A stretch of DNA of 64,000 bases from Sepioteuthis lessoniana (GCA_963585895.1 OY757939.1:38307518-38371517), one strand, 5' to 3'; numbered from the stretch's first letter, positions 9,631 through 19,989 are shown. Numbers and translations are program-made. The notes: generated by a model from the sequence alone, not told the origin.

Positions 9631-9664
9631 AATTCATTTGTAAATGCTTGATTATAATCATAAC

Positions 9665-9955
9665 TGGAGATGCCGGTGGTGTAATGGTTGTCATCGTAGA
9701 AATTGGACACGACGATACGAGTTCAAATCCTGGACGAGACTGATTGCATTTCACATAGCACTAATACCCTTGGGAAAGGTATGAATCCAGTTATTCTCCC
9801 TCCAGCTATGGGTAAATAGTAGGACAGACTAGGTTCTTCAGCCTTGGTGAGGCAACTAGTCTAGGAGAAGGAAAACTCTGAATTCAAACCTGTTAAACTC
9901 CGCCTAAAAAATTGACCTTGTTTCATATCCTGCCCGAGCGGAGGGGTTGGTAAAT
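9665..9955 (+). mobile_element. SINE-4 (tRNA-derived), full length
   Basis: Head GGTGGTGTAATGGTTG (A box) and GAGTTCAAATCC (B box). The centre, AATACCCTTGGGAAAGGTAT...CTCCAGCTATGGGTAAATA, is shared with SINE-1. The tail ACTCCGCC...TTGACCTTG...GCGGAGG is shared with SINE-5. It is the best reference copy of the family here. Confidence 0.85.
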
Positions 9956-10784
9956 ATGGTAATCATAACTCTATTTTCAGTGTTCCATTGTATTTTTTAA
10001 GTTAGATTTTTTTTATTAGTCAATAATCATTTGTTTGCACTCAGTTATATGGTTTCAAGTATTCCTATCTAATACAAATAATTTGCACACAGTTGTATAG
10101 TTTGAAGTATTCTTATTTAATACTTATGATTCATACAAAATTATCTATGGTATTAGTATTTCTATCAATAATAATAATTTATACAAAACTATTAATAATA
10201 ATGATTTATACAAAACTATATACGGTACCAATAATAATAATTTATACAAAACTATATACGGTACCAAGTCTTCTAATACGAATGATTTTCAAACAGAATT
10301 ATTTCATCCATAGATGGGACTCTAACTAGTACTACGATATAGAGTAGACTTGGGAGTAATGACAATGAAGAGGTAATCCACTCTACCCTGAGCTCCAAAA
10401 CTGAAACCTCTATTACGAATTCATATCAATGGGATACTCAGGATAGCTTCTAGTTTTGACAATAAAACAAAAATCAACATAACATAAAAGAAATCAACCA
10501 ATTTTCTGGTCTGGAGTGGATTCTATCGGCCTATTCTAAACTCACTGACAGGGTGACTGACAAATCACAAAGTTACGTGGTTTCAAGTATTCCAATCTAA
10601 TACAAATAATTTGCAAAAAATTACGTGGTTTCAACTAAAAATAATCTTTTGAAAATAATCATAGATTCAAGTAACTATTCTTGATGTAAATAGTTTGTAT
10701 ACGTTCAGGGTTTCAAGTATTCCTATCAAACACTAATAATTATTTCTGCCTTTGTTTCATTTGTGTTTTTATAACATAACAAGC

Positions 10785-10945
10785 TTCGATGATTATTTAA
10801 CGCCAAACCCATCCTTCAAGGACAGTAATGGTACAATTTAACCCATAGCTTGGGAGATAAGTGAATTTAATATTGCAACTAGAGTTCGAACTCGCTTACT
10901 TTGATATCAAGGTCGAGCACTTTAGCCACTGCCCACCTTGATAAT
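10785..10945 (-). mobile_element. SINE-1 copy, degraded
   Basis: Antisense remnants: TTATTTAACGCCAAA tail, TTAACCCATAGCTTGGGAG, AGAGTTCGAACTCGCTTAC (B box complement) and AGCCACTGCCCACC head. Confidence 0.75.
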
Positions 10946-11275
10946 TCTGCTTAATAATAACCCTTTCTTTACATACGATTATACGATTTCAAGTATTCCT
11001 ATCTAATACTCATAATTTATACACAATTTTACGGTTTAAAGTAAGTATTCCGATTCAATAATAATCGTCAGTTTGCAAAGTTATATGGTTTCAAGTATTC
11101 CTATTTAACACAGAAAATTTTTAACAGATCTATTGACACATAGATTGAACTTCTACTCCCCCAGTGAGTTAAAGTAAACCTCAAGGTAATGACAATGAAA
11201 GAGTACGCCACAATTCCCCGGACTCCAGAACAGGACATTTTTTAATGTCAAAGCTACCCTTGAAGAATAACTGCA

Positions 11276-11411
11276 GTGGTATAATTTATAAGGGGGGTGA
11301 TATTTTTCCAGAGAATGTTAATGCAAAAGTGAATGCAATATCTTGACTGGAGTTCGAACTCGCTTACTACGGTGTCGCAGCACAGAATGTTACTTACTAC
11401 GCCACGAGGAC
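11276..11411 (-). mobile_element. SINE-1 5' half
   Basis: Antisense SINE-1 centre and head: AAAGTGAATGCAATA, CTGGAGTTCGAACTCGCTTA, and CTACGCCACGAGGAC at the 5' end. The stem-loop tail is missing. It interrupts the HCR head. Confidence 0.75.
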
Positions 11412-11598
11412 TCCAGCTCTTCTGCAGATGGAGCAGTTAGCGTATTCTACAATCCAATCGACAAATCTATTCTGACTATTTAATTGATATATATGTTCAT
11501 GAAAGAAATCCGCAAACTTCCCAATAACGGCAACAATTGTCTATAACAAGTCGTTAATTAGGTTATCTCTGTAAAGATAACAATATGAGTCCTGATGA

Positions 11599-12183
11599 TT
11601 TGGTTGGTTGGTTGGTTGGATTTTATGGCATATAATCCTTTGTAGGTTATTTAATGCCAAATCCATTTTTATTCAAATAATCAGTTTTATTTCAAACAAT
11701 TCAGTTTAACATGAGTACACAGTTTGTCAAAAACATTTCTATTTCAAACTATTCAGTTTAGTCAAACAGCTATAATGCAAACAGTCCAGTTTAGTATAAG
11801 TATAGTTTTTGTCCACACACAGTTAAATGTCAAAAGGCGCCTGTGGTGGTGTAATGGTTAGCAAGCTCGACTAGCAAACCTACACGAGTGAGTTCGAGTC
11901 TCATTGGGTGCCCCTTTCATATGGCCTTGTGCCACATCTAAGCAAAAAGCTTAGTAAATTTCCACAGTTAAATGTCAAAACGGTTCTATTTCAAACGATT
12001 CAGTTTAGCATAAGTACGTGGTTTAAATGTCAAAACAGTTCCATTTCAAGTAATTCAGTTTAGCATAATTACGGAGTTTAGCTCTATTTGACCCATAGAT
12101 GGGGCCCTATCAGGTGCTACCACTCCGGACCAGTGCGGACTTGGGCGTGATGTATTATACAGCCCAATCCGACTGGGCTAGAA
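11599..12183 (-). mobile_element. HCR element with 9-bp duplication, containing SINE-2
   Basis: Flanked by TCCTGATGA at 11590-11598 and 12184-12192. Antisense order: TTGGTTGG tail, 3' stem-loop, middle repeats, GATGGGGCCCTATC hairpin and CCGACTGGGC end. Most of the 5' hairpin module is deleted. SINE-2 sits in the middle. Confidence 0.8.
11836..11962 (+). mobile_element. SINE-2 with perfect 18-bp duplication
   Basis: A 127-bp insert between two copies of CACAGTTAAATGTCAAAA (11818-11835 and 11963-11980). A box TGGTGTAATGGTTAG, B box GAGTTCGAGTCTC. It ends in AGCTTAGTAAATT with no poly-A. Confidence 0.92.
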
Positions 12184-12281
12184 TCCTGATGAAAGATTTT
12201 AATTGTATACTATACATCAGATAATACCTTTCTCAATCAAAAAATTTATAACCATAATTTGAATATCATTGCAATGGATTG

Positions 12282-12650
12282 ATTGATTTTAATAGCATAT
12301 CAACCTGTCTTGGATCATTTTATGCCAAGAGGTTGAGGAATCGCGTTTACGTATATATGTACATTTTTTGTGAAGTTTCTTTAGAGATTCGCTGAGTTAT
12401 ATGATTTCAAGTATTCCTATCAAGTACAAATAATTCACAAACAGATCTAGTTGACCCGTAGATGGGAACTTGACCTCTGGGTCAAAGTGAACATGTGGGT
12501 AATAGTAATGAAGGGATACACCATAAATCTCAGATCTTCAGAACTGGAGCCTCACCACCAGATGCAATTTAGTGTCATAACCCAGACATCTCTATTGGGT
12601 AAAGAGAGATCTTACTCTATTTTTGCAATACTAAATCGTTTGGATGATAA
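12282..12650 (-). mobile_element. HCR, variant-tail subtype
   Basis: Antisense: tail AGCATATCAACCTGTCTTGG...ATTTTATGCCAAGAGG with the extra GAGGAATCGCGTTTACG block, one body unit, then hairpin-module remnants (GACCCGTAGATGGGA, CTCAGATCTTCAGAACTGGAG). Confidence 0.65.
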
Positions 12651-13334
12651 AATGTCTCAGCAAGACATCCAGTGGCAATAGATTGATAGAAATAACTTAA
12701 ACTCCTTTATGACATACCCCAGTCGGCTGGTGGTACAGAATACACCGATTGCGCCTTTGCAGAGGAGTAAGCCCCCCACCTCACAACGAGGTTTCTGTTG
12801 CCCAGTCGGCTAGGGGTGCAGAATACACCAACTGCATCTCTGCTGAGGGGTGAGACCCTCCGAACAAGTGTCCTGTGGCTGTAGAATACACCGACTGAAT
12901 CTCAGCAGAGGAGTAAGACTCCCTCAACGAGTGTCCTGGATATGACACGAAACAATCTGATGATGAGACTTCAGTAATGCTCGATCTTTGAGGAATGAGG
13001 AGTACCCCTTCTTTGCAATCACTCCCAGGTTCACTCTGGCCCCCGGAGGGATAGCACCTGATAATGTCCTATCTATGGGTCAAAAAGAACAGTTTGATAT
13101 TTAAACTGAACTTATACTAAAGCAAATTGTTTAAAATAGAACTGTTTTGTGATATTTAAACTGTGTACTTATGCTAAAACTGAATTGTTTGAAAGAGTTG
13201 AAATAGAACTGTTTTGACATTTAAACTGCGTTTAACATAAGGCTAATCTGAATTGTTTGAAATAGAACAGTTTTTATATGTAACTGAGTAAACAAAAAAC
13301 TGTACTAATGCTAAACTGAACTGCGTGTAAACAA

Positions 13335-14527
13335 GGCGACCTCGGATTAGCCAAAAACTGTCGAGGTATAACTCTTACGTCCATATCGGCAAAGATATAC
13401 AATGCTCTACTATGCAACTGCATAGAACCTAAAATTGACAACATACTTAGGAAGAAACAAAATGGCTTCCGGAGAAATAGATTCATGACCTCACAAATTT
13501 TGGCTATCTGTCGAATTCTTGAAAGTTTACGTGCAAAAAACCTAGAGGCAACAATATTATTTGTCGACTTTACAAAGACCTTTGAGTCCATTCACAGAGG
13601 AAAGATAGAGCAAATCCTTCTCGCATACGGCCGACCAGAAGAAACCGTCGCAGCCATAATGATGCTCTATAGAAACACCAAAGTAAAAGTCCGTTCTAGT
13701 TTGATATTGTAGCAGGTATACTGTAAGGAGACACTTTACTTGCTTAGAACATCTGTTGATAAAATCCAAGAAAACGGTTTCAGGCTAACAAAAGAAAGAA
13801 GCAGAAGGTACACCGCAAAAACAATTACCGACGCTAACTACGCCGTTGATATAGCACTTCTGGTAAATGTACCCGCACAATCCAAAACCCTGCTATATCG
13901 TCTGGCACAAGCCGCTGCAGGCATCGGCCTCCATATCAACGCACACAAGACGGAATATATGTGCTTCAATCACACAGGCGACATCTCCACACTAAACGGT
14001 TGGGCTCTGAAACTAGTTGACAAGCTCACCTACCTAGGTAGCAGTGTCTCATCAACCGAGACAGACATCGACCTGACTGATGAAATGGAACGCAGTTTCT
14101 TCCAAGCAGCAGTAGTATCGATACAGCTATATGGATGCACTACGTGGACGCTAACACGACGTATGGAGAAAAAACTTGACGTCAATTACACAAAAATGCT
14201 GCGAGTAATATTGAACAAGTCCTGGAGACACCACCCCACAACTGTACGGCCACCAACCACCCGTCAGAAAACTATCAAAATTAGACGAACCAGAGATGCA
14301 GGACACTGCTGGGGAAGTAGGGACGAGCTTGTAAGTGATGTACTCTTGTGGACCCTTCAACAAGGACGAGCAAAGGCTGGACGTCCAGCTCTAACATACA
14401 TACAGAGGTGCTGTGCAGATACTGAATGTAGCCCGGAAGACCATCCAAAAGCAATGGACGATAAGGAGGTGTGACGAGAGAGGGTCAGAAATATCCGTCC
14501 TGATAGCACGCCATGTTGATGATGATG
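13335..14527 (+). mobile_element. LINE-alpha, longest copy, inserted in HCR
   Basis: A 1.19-kb 5'-truncated copy that begins inside the RT domain (KGDL...CRGIT) and ends with the (ATGATG)n tail. HCR sequence continues on both sides. No clean target-site duplication was seen. Confidence 0.85.
13344..14520 (+). pseudogene. LINE-alpha reverse-transcriptase pseudogene
   Basis: Read across breaks, it holds the RT fingers/palm: CRGIT, LRKKQNGFRRNRFMTSQIL, then motif A LFVDFTKTFESIHR (usual form KAFDSI). Motif B reads DIVAGIL-stop-GDTL, reached only after a frameshift and with a nonsense codon at about 13721. A further loss of roughly a dozen codons follows. Motif C, normally YADD, reads YAVD (in DANYAVDIALL), so a catalytic Asp is lost. 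A 20-codon in-frame gap follows SSTETDID compared with the copy at 2607. The last codons are shifted near 14472. The two longest open pieces are 13485-13712 and 13740-14474. It is clearly non-functional. Confidence 0.85.
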
Positions 14528-14654
14528 AAATAGAACTGTTTTTATGCATAAAAATGGATTTGGCATTAAATAATCTACAATTGTTGATATGCCATAAAAC
14601 CAAACCAAACAAAACGAAAAGTTAATAACATCGCATTCGAATTGATTATCCTAT

Positions 14655-15115
14655 CAATAATATCCGAAACTTTATATAGTTTTATCATTTTCCGTATTCT
14701 GACTTCTTCATATTGTGAATTGTCTAAATAAGTATACTTACTATCATGTCACCCTAAAAATAATGTCCGAAATCTCATATCGTTTGAATATATCCATATT
14801 CTAAAAAGTCTAAATAAGTATAGCTGCTATTAATCCACCGTATGAAATATGTCCGAAATCTTCTATAGTTTAAATATTTCCATATTCTAAAAATTCTAAA
14901 TAAGTATACCAGCTATTAAGCCACCGTATGAAATATGTCCGAAATCTCATAAAGTTTAAATATTTTCAGTATACTAAAATGCCTTCATAAACTTGCTATC
15001 AGACATCAGTATAATTTATGCAACCAGATAAACGTAGTTTAAATGATATTTCCGATATCCTAAACCCCTTAAATAATTATACCTGCAATCAGATAACCCT
15101 ATAAATAATTTATGA
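14655..15115. repeat. ~86-bp diverged tandem repeat
   Basis: ATGTCCGAAATCT starts at 14763, 14849 and 14935 (86 bp apart), with weaker units before and after. Each unit has CATATTCTAAAA..TCTAAATAAGTAT. A related piece lies at 16690-16830, so one array seems to have been split. Confidence 0.75.
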
Positions 15116-15117
15116 GT

Positions 15118-15230
15118 CAGTTAGATCTGTTTGAAAATTATTAGTATTTGATCGGTATACTTGAAGCCATATAACTGTATCAAAATGTTTTGTAATAACA
15201 ATAGTTACTTGAAGCTATAATTATTTACAA
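15118..15230 (+). mobile_element. HCR body fragment
   Basis: Two body units (ATTAGTATTTGATCGG...ACTTGAAGCCATATAACTG). Head and tail absent. Confidence 0.55.
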
Positions 15231-15254
15231 ATGGTGATCATTTGTGTGGATTTA

Positions 15255-15440
15255 TCAAACCCTTCTGCTCAGGCAGAATGAAGACACAAAAACTATCTTA
15301 AGTGGAGTAAAGCCAGTTTGAATTCAGAGTTTTCCTTTTCCGAAACTGGTTGCCTATCAAAGGTTAAATTATCCAGTCTGCCCTACGATTTATCAATAGC
15401 ACAAGTGTGAAGTGAAACGCAAGGGTTGACAATCCATAAA
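15255..15440 (-). mobile_element. SINE-4 copy, degraded
   Basis: Antisense tail (CTTCTGCTCAGGCAGAATG) followed by AATTCAGAGTTTTCCTTTTC and GGTTGCC...CCAGTCTGCCCTACG, matching the 3' half of 9665-9955. The head is poorly preserved. Confidence 0.6.
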
Positions 15441-15484
15441 AGCAACTAATCAACACACTGAGAACGATAACTTGAATGAAGCGA

Positions 15485-15960
15485 AGGTCATTCAATAAGG
15501 AGACTCTATCTATCTATCAATGAAAGTTATTCAATAAATAAAGGTAATCTATCTATCTATCTATCTATCTATCTACGTGGATCATTCAATAAATATAGGT
15601 AATCTATCTATCTATCTATCTACGTGGATCATTCAATAAATAAAGGGGATCTATCTATCTATCTATTTATCTAGGAGGGTCATCCAGTAAATAAGGAGAT
15701 TGTATCTATCTATCTATCTATCTATCTATCTTGGAGAGATATTCAATAAATAAAGGGAATCTATTTATCTATCTATCTATGAAGGTCATCCAGTAAATAA
15801 GAAACAATATCTACCTATCTATCTATGAGAGTTATTCAATAAATAAAGGGAATCTATCTATCAATCTGTCTATCTATCTACAAGGGTCATTCAATAAATA
15901 AGGAGAATCTATCTATCTATCTATCTATCAACGAGGGTTATTTAATAAATAAAGTGACTT
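15485..15960. repeat. Composite array: (TATC)n alternating with CATTCAATAAATAAAGG
   Basis: About ten units, each a TCTA/TATC run followed by a short segment such as GAGGGTCATTCAATAAATAA. The last segment continues into GTGACTTTTAAAAG and unique sequence. The non-microsatellite segment may be an amplified transposon end. Confidence 0.8.
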
Positions 15961-16384
15961 TTAAAAGATAGAATATTTTTAGCTTTTTTTTGTTCATAAA
16001 TATAAAGTCTGCATTGTTTTGAACTGGTTGAAAACAAAAGTTATAATAATCTCACAAAATATTTGTTTTGAGGCTATTTAAAATGGTGACAAATCAAACC
16101 GAGGGGTCCAAGATTAGATGGGGGTCAGTTACAGAAATTTTGGTGCCCAAGAAATGCTAATCAAGTAAAATTAACAAAAAATGTATGATGTGTACATGTT
16201 TTGTTTTTTTCATTACGATCCTGAGTTGAAAAGACAGTGAATGAAGTAGAAACACACTGACTCTCAGGTAAAGAAAAAGTTCCGGGTACAGTGGTCAGCA
16301 AAGAAGGTATTGCTCACAGTCTTCAATCATACAACGTCCCATGACTATTGATTTCCTTGAATTAGATGCAACTCTTAACAGCAA
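15961..16384. other. Unassigned sequence
   Basis: No family match. It could be the interior of a decayed DNA transposon whose end is repeated in the preceding array. Confidence 0.35.
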
Positions 16385-16642
16385 AACTATTCAAGTTTGA
16401 TGAACCAGACATGCGCGACACTGCAGAAGAAGTAAGGTCTAACTCATAAGTGATGTACAACTGTGGACCCCTTCACATGGACGAGCAAATGCAGGATGAG
16501 CAGCTAGAACCTTCATACAGCAACTCTGTGCCGATACGGGATGTAGCCCTGAGGACCTGCCGGAAGCAATGGACGATAGAGAAGGGTGGCGAGAGAGGGT
16601 CAGGGATATCCGTGCTGATGGCGCGACATGATGATGATGATG
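16385..16642 (+). mobile_element. LINE-alpha 3' fragment
   Basis: The C-terminal end of the LINE-alpha ORF in broken frames: DEPDMRDTAEE-like, CTGTGGACCCCTTCACATGG, CCTGAGGACCTGCCGGAAGC and GGCGAGAGAGGGTCAGGGAT, ending (ATG)n at 16629-16642. Confidence 0.85.
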
Positions 16643-16689
16643 ATAACAGCGCTTGCTATTGCCGACTCCTCGGGTAATATTTCACCTTA

Positions 16690-16830
16690 TATATTAAATG
16701 ACCATCATATTTGCTATTCTGAAACAACCAAATGATAATAATATTTGCTGTCGGGTCACTTCATAAGTAATGTCCAAAATCTGATAGCAATTGACTGAAT
16801 GCTATTTTCACTATTTTAAAATGTCTAGAT
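16690..16830. repeat. Remnant of the 86-bp tandem family
   Basis: TAATGTCCAAAATCTGATAG and TTTTAAAATGTCTAGATAAT match the 14655-15115 units. Confidence 0.55.
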
Positions 16831-16937
16831 AATCATTACTCGTGTTTTTATATGTCCATGAAGTCTCAGACGAATGGGTTACCTCGGCAAATTACGGTTC
16901 AACAAATTTATTTACTAACTCCACCTGACTATGGACG

Positions 16938-16962
16938 GGGTATATATATATATATATATAAG
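16938..16962. repeat. (TA)n microsatellite
   Basis: Short TA run. Confidence 0.9.
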
Positions 16963-17421
16963 ACATGGATGGCACGAGGAAATTTTGGCATGCACCAAAC
17001 ATTTCCTTTATCGATTCGAAACGTACGTATATCTTCATTATTTGTCATTTTTCGATCAGTCTTTCCATCCACCCACTTCAGTCGCCCAACGTTCTTCCGT
17101 ATCTGACAATCAATTCGATGTTTTCTTTCCTTCTTAGAAATCTTTCGCTTCTGTGAGCATGGCCAGAAATCGAACTCAGACTGCCGACAAAATAAAAATC
17201 CACAGAGGTTGGAGCCCTGCTATAAATAATTAGACGCCACTAAGCCGAATAACTATAATAAGAATAAAAGACACAAGTGAGCCTCACTGCAGAACACTTG
17301 TTTGCACACTAGTCTCTAAGATCATTATCATTACATGCTGAGAGTGGGCGTATTCTAGCCATGATATCAAGTCACTACAACCTGATCGCATTGGGAAGTG
17401 AATTCCTTTGGGGTTTTCACA
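16963..17421. other. Unassigned sequence
   Basis: A B-box-like complement (GAAATCGAACTCAGAC) at about 17168-17183 hints at another decayed tRNA-derived SINE, but no second copy exists in the window to confirm it. Confidence 0.35.
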
Positions 17422-18155
17422 ATGTTGGTTTGGTTTGGTCTTGTGGCATATCAACCATGAGAGGTTATATCATGCCAAATTCATTTTTATACGTATAAAC
17501 AATTCCACTTCAAACAATTCAGTTTAGCATAAGTAATGATTTTAGCTTACAAAGCTGAATGTCAAAACAGTTCTATTTCAAAGAATTCAGTTTAGCATAA
17601 GTACACATCTCCAATGTCAAAAACTGTTCTAGTTCAAACAATCTAACTTAACATGAATACAGTTTCTTGTTTACCCACAGTAAAATGTAAAAGCAGTTCT
17701 ATTTTAAACAATTTAGTTTCGCATAAGTACGTAGTTAAAAAGTTAAAACAGTTGTATTGCAAACAATTCCATTTTGCATAAGTACATAGTTTAGATGTCA
17801 AAAAGAGTTGTATTTCAAACAACTCAGTTGAGCATAAGTACACAGTTTTGTTTTTGTTCTTTTTTTACCAATAGCGTGGGCCCTATCAGGTGCTAAAACA
17901 TCAGGCCAGGGTGAACCTGGGGGCGATGACAAAAAGGGGTACTTCGCATTTCCCAAAGCTACAGCATTACACCATCAGATTGTTTTGTGTCATATCCATG
18001 ACACTCGTGGGGGAGTCTTACTCCTCTGCAGAGATGCAGTCGGTGTATTCTACAGCCTTAGCTATTTGAGACACAAGACTCTCATCAGTGGGGTGTTATC
18101 CCTCTGCAGAGATGCAGTCGGTGTATTCTACAGCCTTAGCCGACTGAGCCATGCC
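17422..18155 (-). mobile_element. HCR with duplicated head
   Basis: Antisense HCR with several middle units (TTCAAACAATTCAGTTTAGC repeated), the hairpin module, and then the head twice: GCAGAGATGCAGTCGGTGTA begins near 18028 and again near 18106. The flanks share ATGTTGG (17422-17428, 18156-18162), a weak target-site duplication candidate. Confidence 0.75.
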
Positions 18156-18299
18156 ATGTTGGGAGGGTTGGTGAACAAGTTGATCAAATTCATAAGAAAG
18201 GCCACTTTTGAAGAACTGATATTCACTAGCCTCACTGTATCCCAACTTTCAATCGAGTCAGCTTCAATGAAAACTGCCCGATCGAGTGGGGCTGTTAAT

Positions 18300-18554
18300 A
18301 GTCGGTCCATTGGCCAATCGGTTAGAGTGTCCGCCAAAGGCCCAGGAGACGGGGTTCAATCCCAGGTCGAGTCATACCAAAGACTCAAAAAATGGCACTT
18401 GATGCCTCCTTGCTTATCACTCAGCTTTATAAGGCATGAGTCAATGGTAAAGTGAAACCATCCAGGGAATGGAGTAACGCCCTTCCCTACACCTCGGTGT
18501 GGTATCTATTGAAAAAGCACCCTTTGGGTCACCCTCGACTAGGATCGCCAACTT
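18300..18554 (+). mobile_element. SINE-3 copy
   Basis: Head with A box and B box GGGTTCAATCCC, body ACTCAAAAAATGGCACTTGA, and end TCGCCAACTTACTTTTACTT. Full length. Confidence 0.85.
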
Positions 18555-18960
18555 ACTTTTACTTATGTTGTAAAAAATATGGAAAATTGTTATTTATTCT
18601 ATTCAAACATTACTTTTCTGTCTTGAATCATGAAATTTCGAAATTATTTCTACAGAAAAACGGGAAAATTTGTCCATTTTCATTTACATTATTTCTTTAT
18701 AAAACGACACATGAATGAAAACGTATTTCAACAAAAATAAACAAAAATGTTTAGAATTGAGTAGAAAATTCTCTATCAACTCATCAGCATTGAATCTAAT
18801 TGAAATATTCTAGAAAATAGTTATGTTTGCAAATTTTATTACCCTGATAAGAAAATCAAAATTTGAAGAGAAAATAGGTCTTTTTACATTTACTTTAAGC
18901 ATAAGTAATTGGGGGGAAACTTTTTGTCTAGGAATAAAAAAAAATTAAAATTTTGTTGCA
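18555..18960 (+). repeat. R3 dispersed repeat
   Basis: Shares blocks with 21060-22470 and 23400-23600: CTTATGTTGTAAA..TATGGAAAATTG, TTCAAACATTACTTTTCTG, AGAAAAACGGGAAAATTTG, and GAAATATTCTAGAAAATAG...ATTACCC. Class unknown. Confidence 0.55.
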
Positions 18961-18984
18961 TTAGGATTTTTTTAAAGTATAATA

Positions 18985-18988
18985 ATGC

Positions 18989-19035
<47 letters not shown>

Positions 19036-19064
19036 AACCATAGGAAGTCAGACAAAAACACTGA

Positions 19065-19112
<48 letters not shown>

Positions 19113-19141
19113 AACCATAGGAAGTCAGACAAAAACACTGA

Positions 19142-19173
<32 letters not shown>

Positions 19174-19243
19174 AACCATAGGAAGTCTGACAAAAACACT
19201 GAAAGAAAGAAAGAAACCATAGGAAGTCAGACAAAAACACTGA

Positions 19244-19283
<40 letters not shown>

Positions 19284-19435
19284 AACCATAGGAAGTCAGA
19301 CAAAAACACTGAAAGAAAGAAAGAAAGCAACAAAGAAAACTATTATTACCAGATGAAGAAAGAAAGTAACAAACGAGGACCAGCTGAGAGAACTGAGGCA
19401 GGAAAGAAAGAAAGAAAGAAAGAAAGAAACCATAG
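18985..19435. repeat. Composite array: (GAAA)n plus CCATAGGAAGTCAGAC spacer
   Basis: Six or more repeats of a GAAA run followed by CCATAGGAAGTCAGAC AAAAACACT, with variable GAAA length but near-identical spacers. Open frames on both strands here are by-products of the repeat. Confidence 0.9.
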
Positions 19436-19471
19436 GAAGTCAGAAAAAAGCATTTGAAGAAAAAACATTTA

Positions 19472-19712
19472 ATCCTCGTGATGTAATGGTTAAAGCGATG
19501 GACTGCAGAATCGTAGTAAGCGAGTTCGTACACCAGTTGCAGCTATTACGTTCACTTTCGGGCAAATACCCTTGGGAAATGTATGAAACCTTTATCCTCC
19601 TAGCTGTTGGTTAAATAGTTCCACTACTGTTCTTCCAGGAGAATGGCTTTGGCATTGAATAACCTATAAAGGTTAATATGCCATTAAGCAAAGAAACCAA
19701 ACCAACTGATTA
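19472..19712 (+). mobile_element. SINE-1 (tRNA-derived), full length
   Basis: Head CTCGTGATGTAATGGTTAAA (A box) and GCGAGTTCGTACACC (B box). Centre GGGCAAATACCCTTGGGAAA, CCTCCTAGCTGTTGGTTAAA. 3' stem-loop with GGCATTG / AATATGCC arms around AACCT/AGGTT, then AAGCAAAGAAACC. Confidence 0.85.
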
Positions 19713-19989
19713 TCTTTCATCCAATATGTCAAATGGGTACTTACTGCAAGTTAAACAAATTTGTTCAACATTTCTTTAGCTATTCTCCGTTCATCACATT
19801 TTTCTAATAATACATCTTAACTTTTGTTTCCAAGTGTCTGGTTACTTTACTCGGGTGAAATAAGAATAAAATCAAACATATTTCATTTGCTCTTGTTTCT
19901 TTATCAAATAGCGTATCAAACTTCGTGCCTATACATATCAAAGGCCATCTGGCATTCGTGCCGGTTGAAGTATCAAGTCAACGAATGAT
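19713..19989. other. Unassigned sequence
   Basis: No feature seen. Confidence 0.4.

Larger units (their letters stand above)
10000..11465 (-). mobile_element. HCR (long-body type) broken by two SINE-1 copies
   Basis: Body units of the type ATGGTTTCAAGTATTCCTAT...CTAATACAAATAATTTGCA repeat through 10000-10270, 10560-10745 and 10946-11115. Two hairpin modules follow, 10300-10460 and 11130-11250, and a head ends near 11465 after a SINE-1 insertion. Either two HCRs lie in tandem or one was internally duplicated. Confidence 0.7.
12719..14620 (+). mobile_element. HCR with triplicated head, split by LINE-alpha
   Basis: The CAGTCGG...CCGA(C/T)TG head with its GGGGT(A/G)AGACCC-type hairpin occurs three times (about 12719-12800, 12803-12880, 12883-12945). 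The rest of the module includes the perfect GTGTC/GACAC hairpin at 12931-12948. The body runs to about 13334. After the LINE, the body and 3' stem-loop resume at 14528-14620 and end in CCAAACCAAAC. Confidence 0.8.

Noticed and set aside
11836..11915. A functional tRNA gene
   Set aside because: The tRNA-like part of SINE-2 has A and B boxes but is followed by the SINE body and flanked by insertion duplications. The other SINE heads are also degraded tRNA-like sequences.
12957..12995. Hammerhead core in HCR (CTGATGATGAG)
   Set aside because: The stem is followed by TTTGAGG, not GAAA, and most copies read CTGATGG.
13485..13712. Independent 75-codon gene
   Set aside because: It is a piece of the LINE-alpha RT domain ended by a frameshift.
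15485..15960. CRISPR array (regular repeats and spacers)
   Set aside because: Spacers are near-identical transposon-end-like segments and the repeats are TATC microsatellites of variable length, in an animal genome.
18890..19533. Frames with FFLS or KERKKERK repeats
   Set aside because: They translate the (GAAA)n composite array. Similar frames at 6150-6379 and 25404-25892 were rejected for the same reason.
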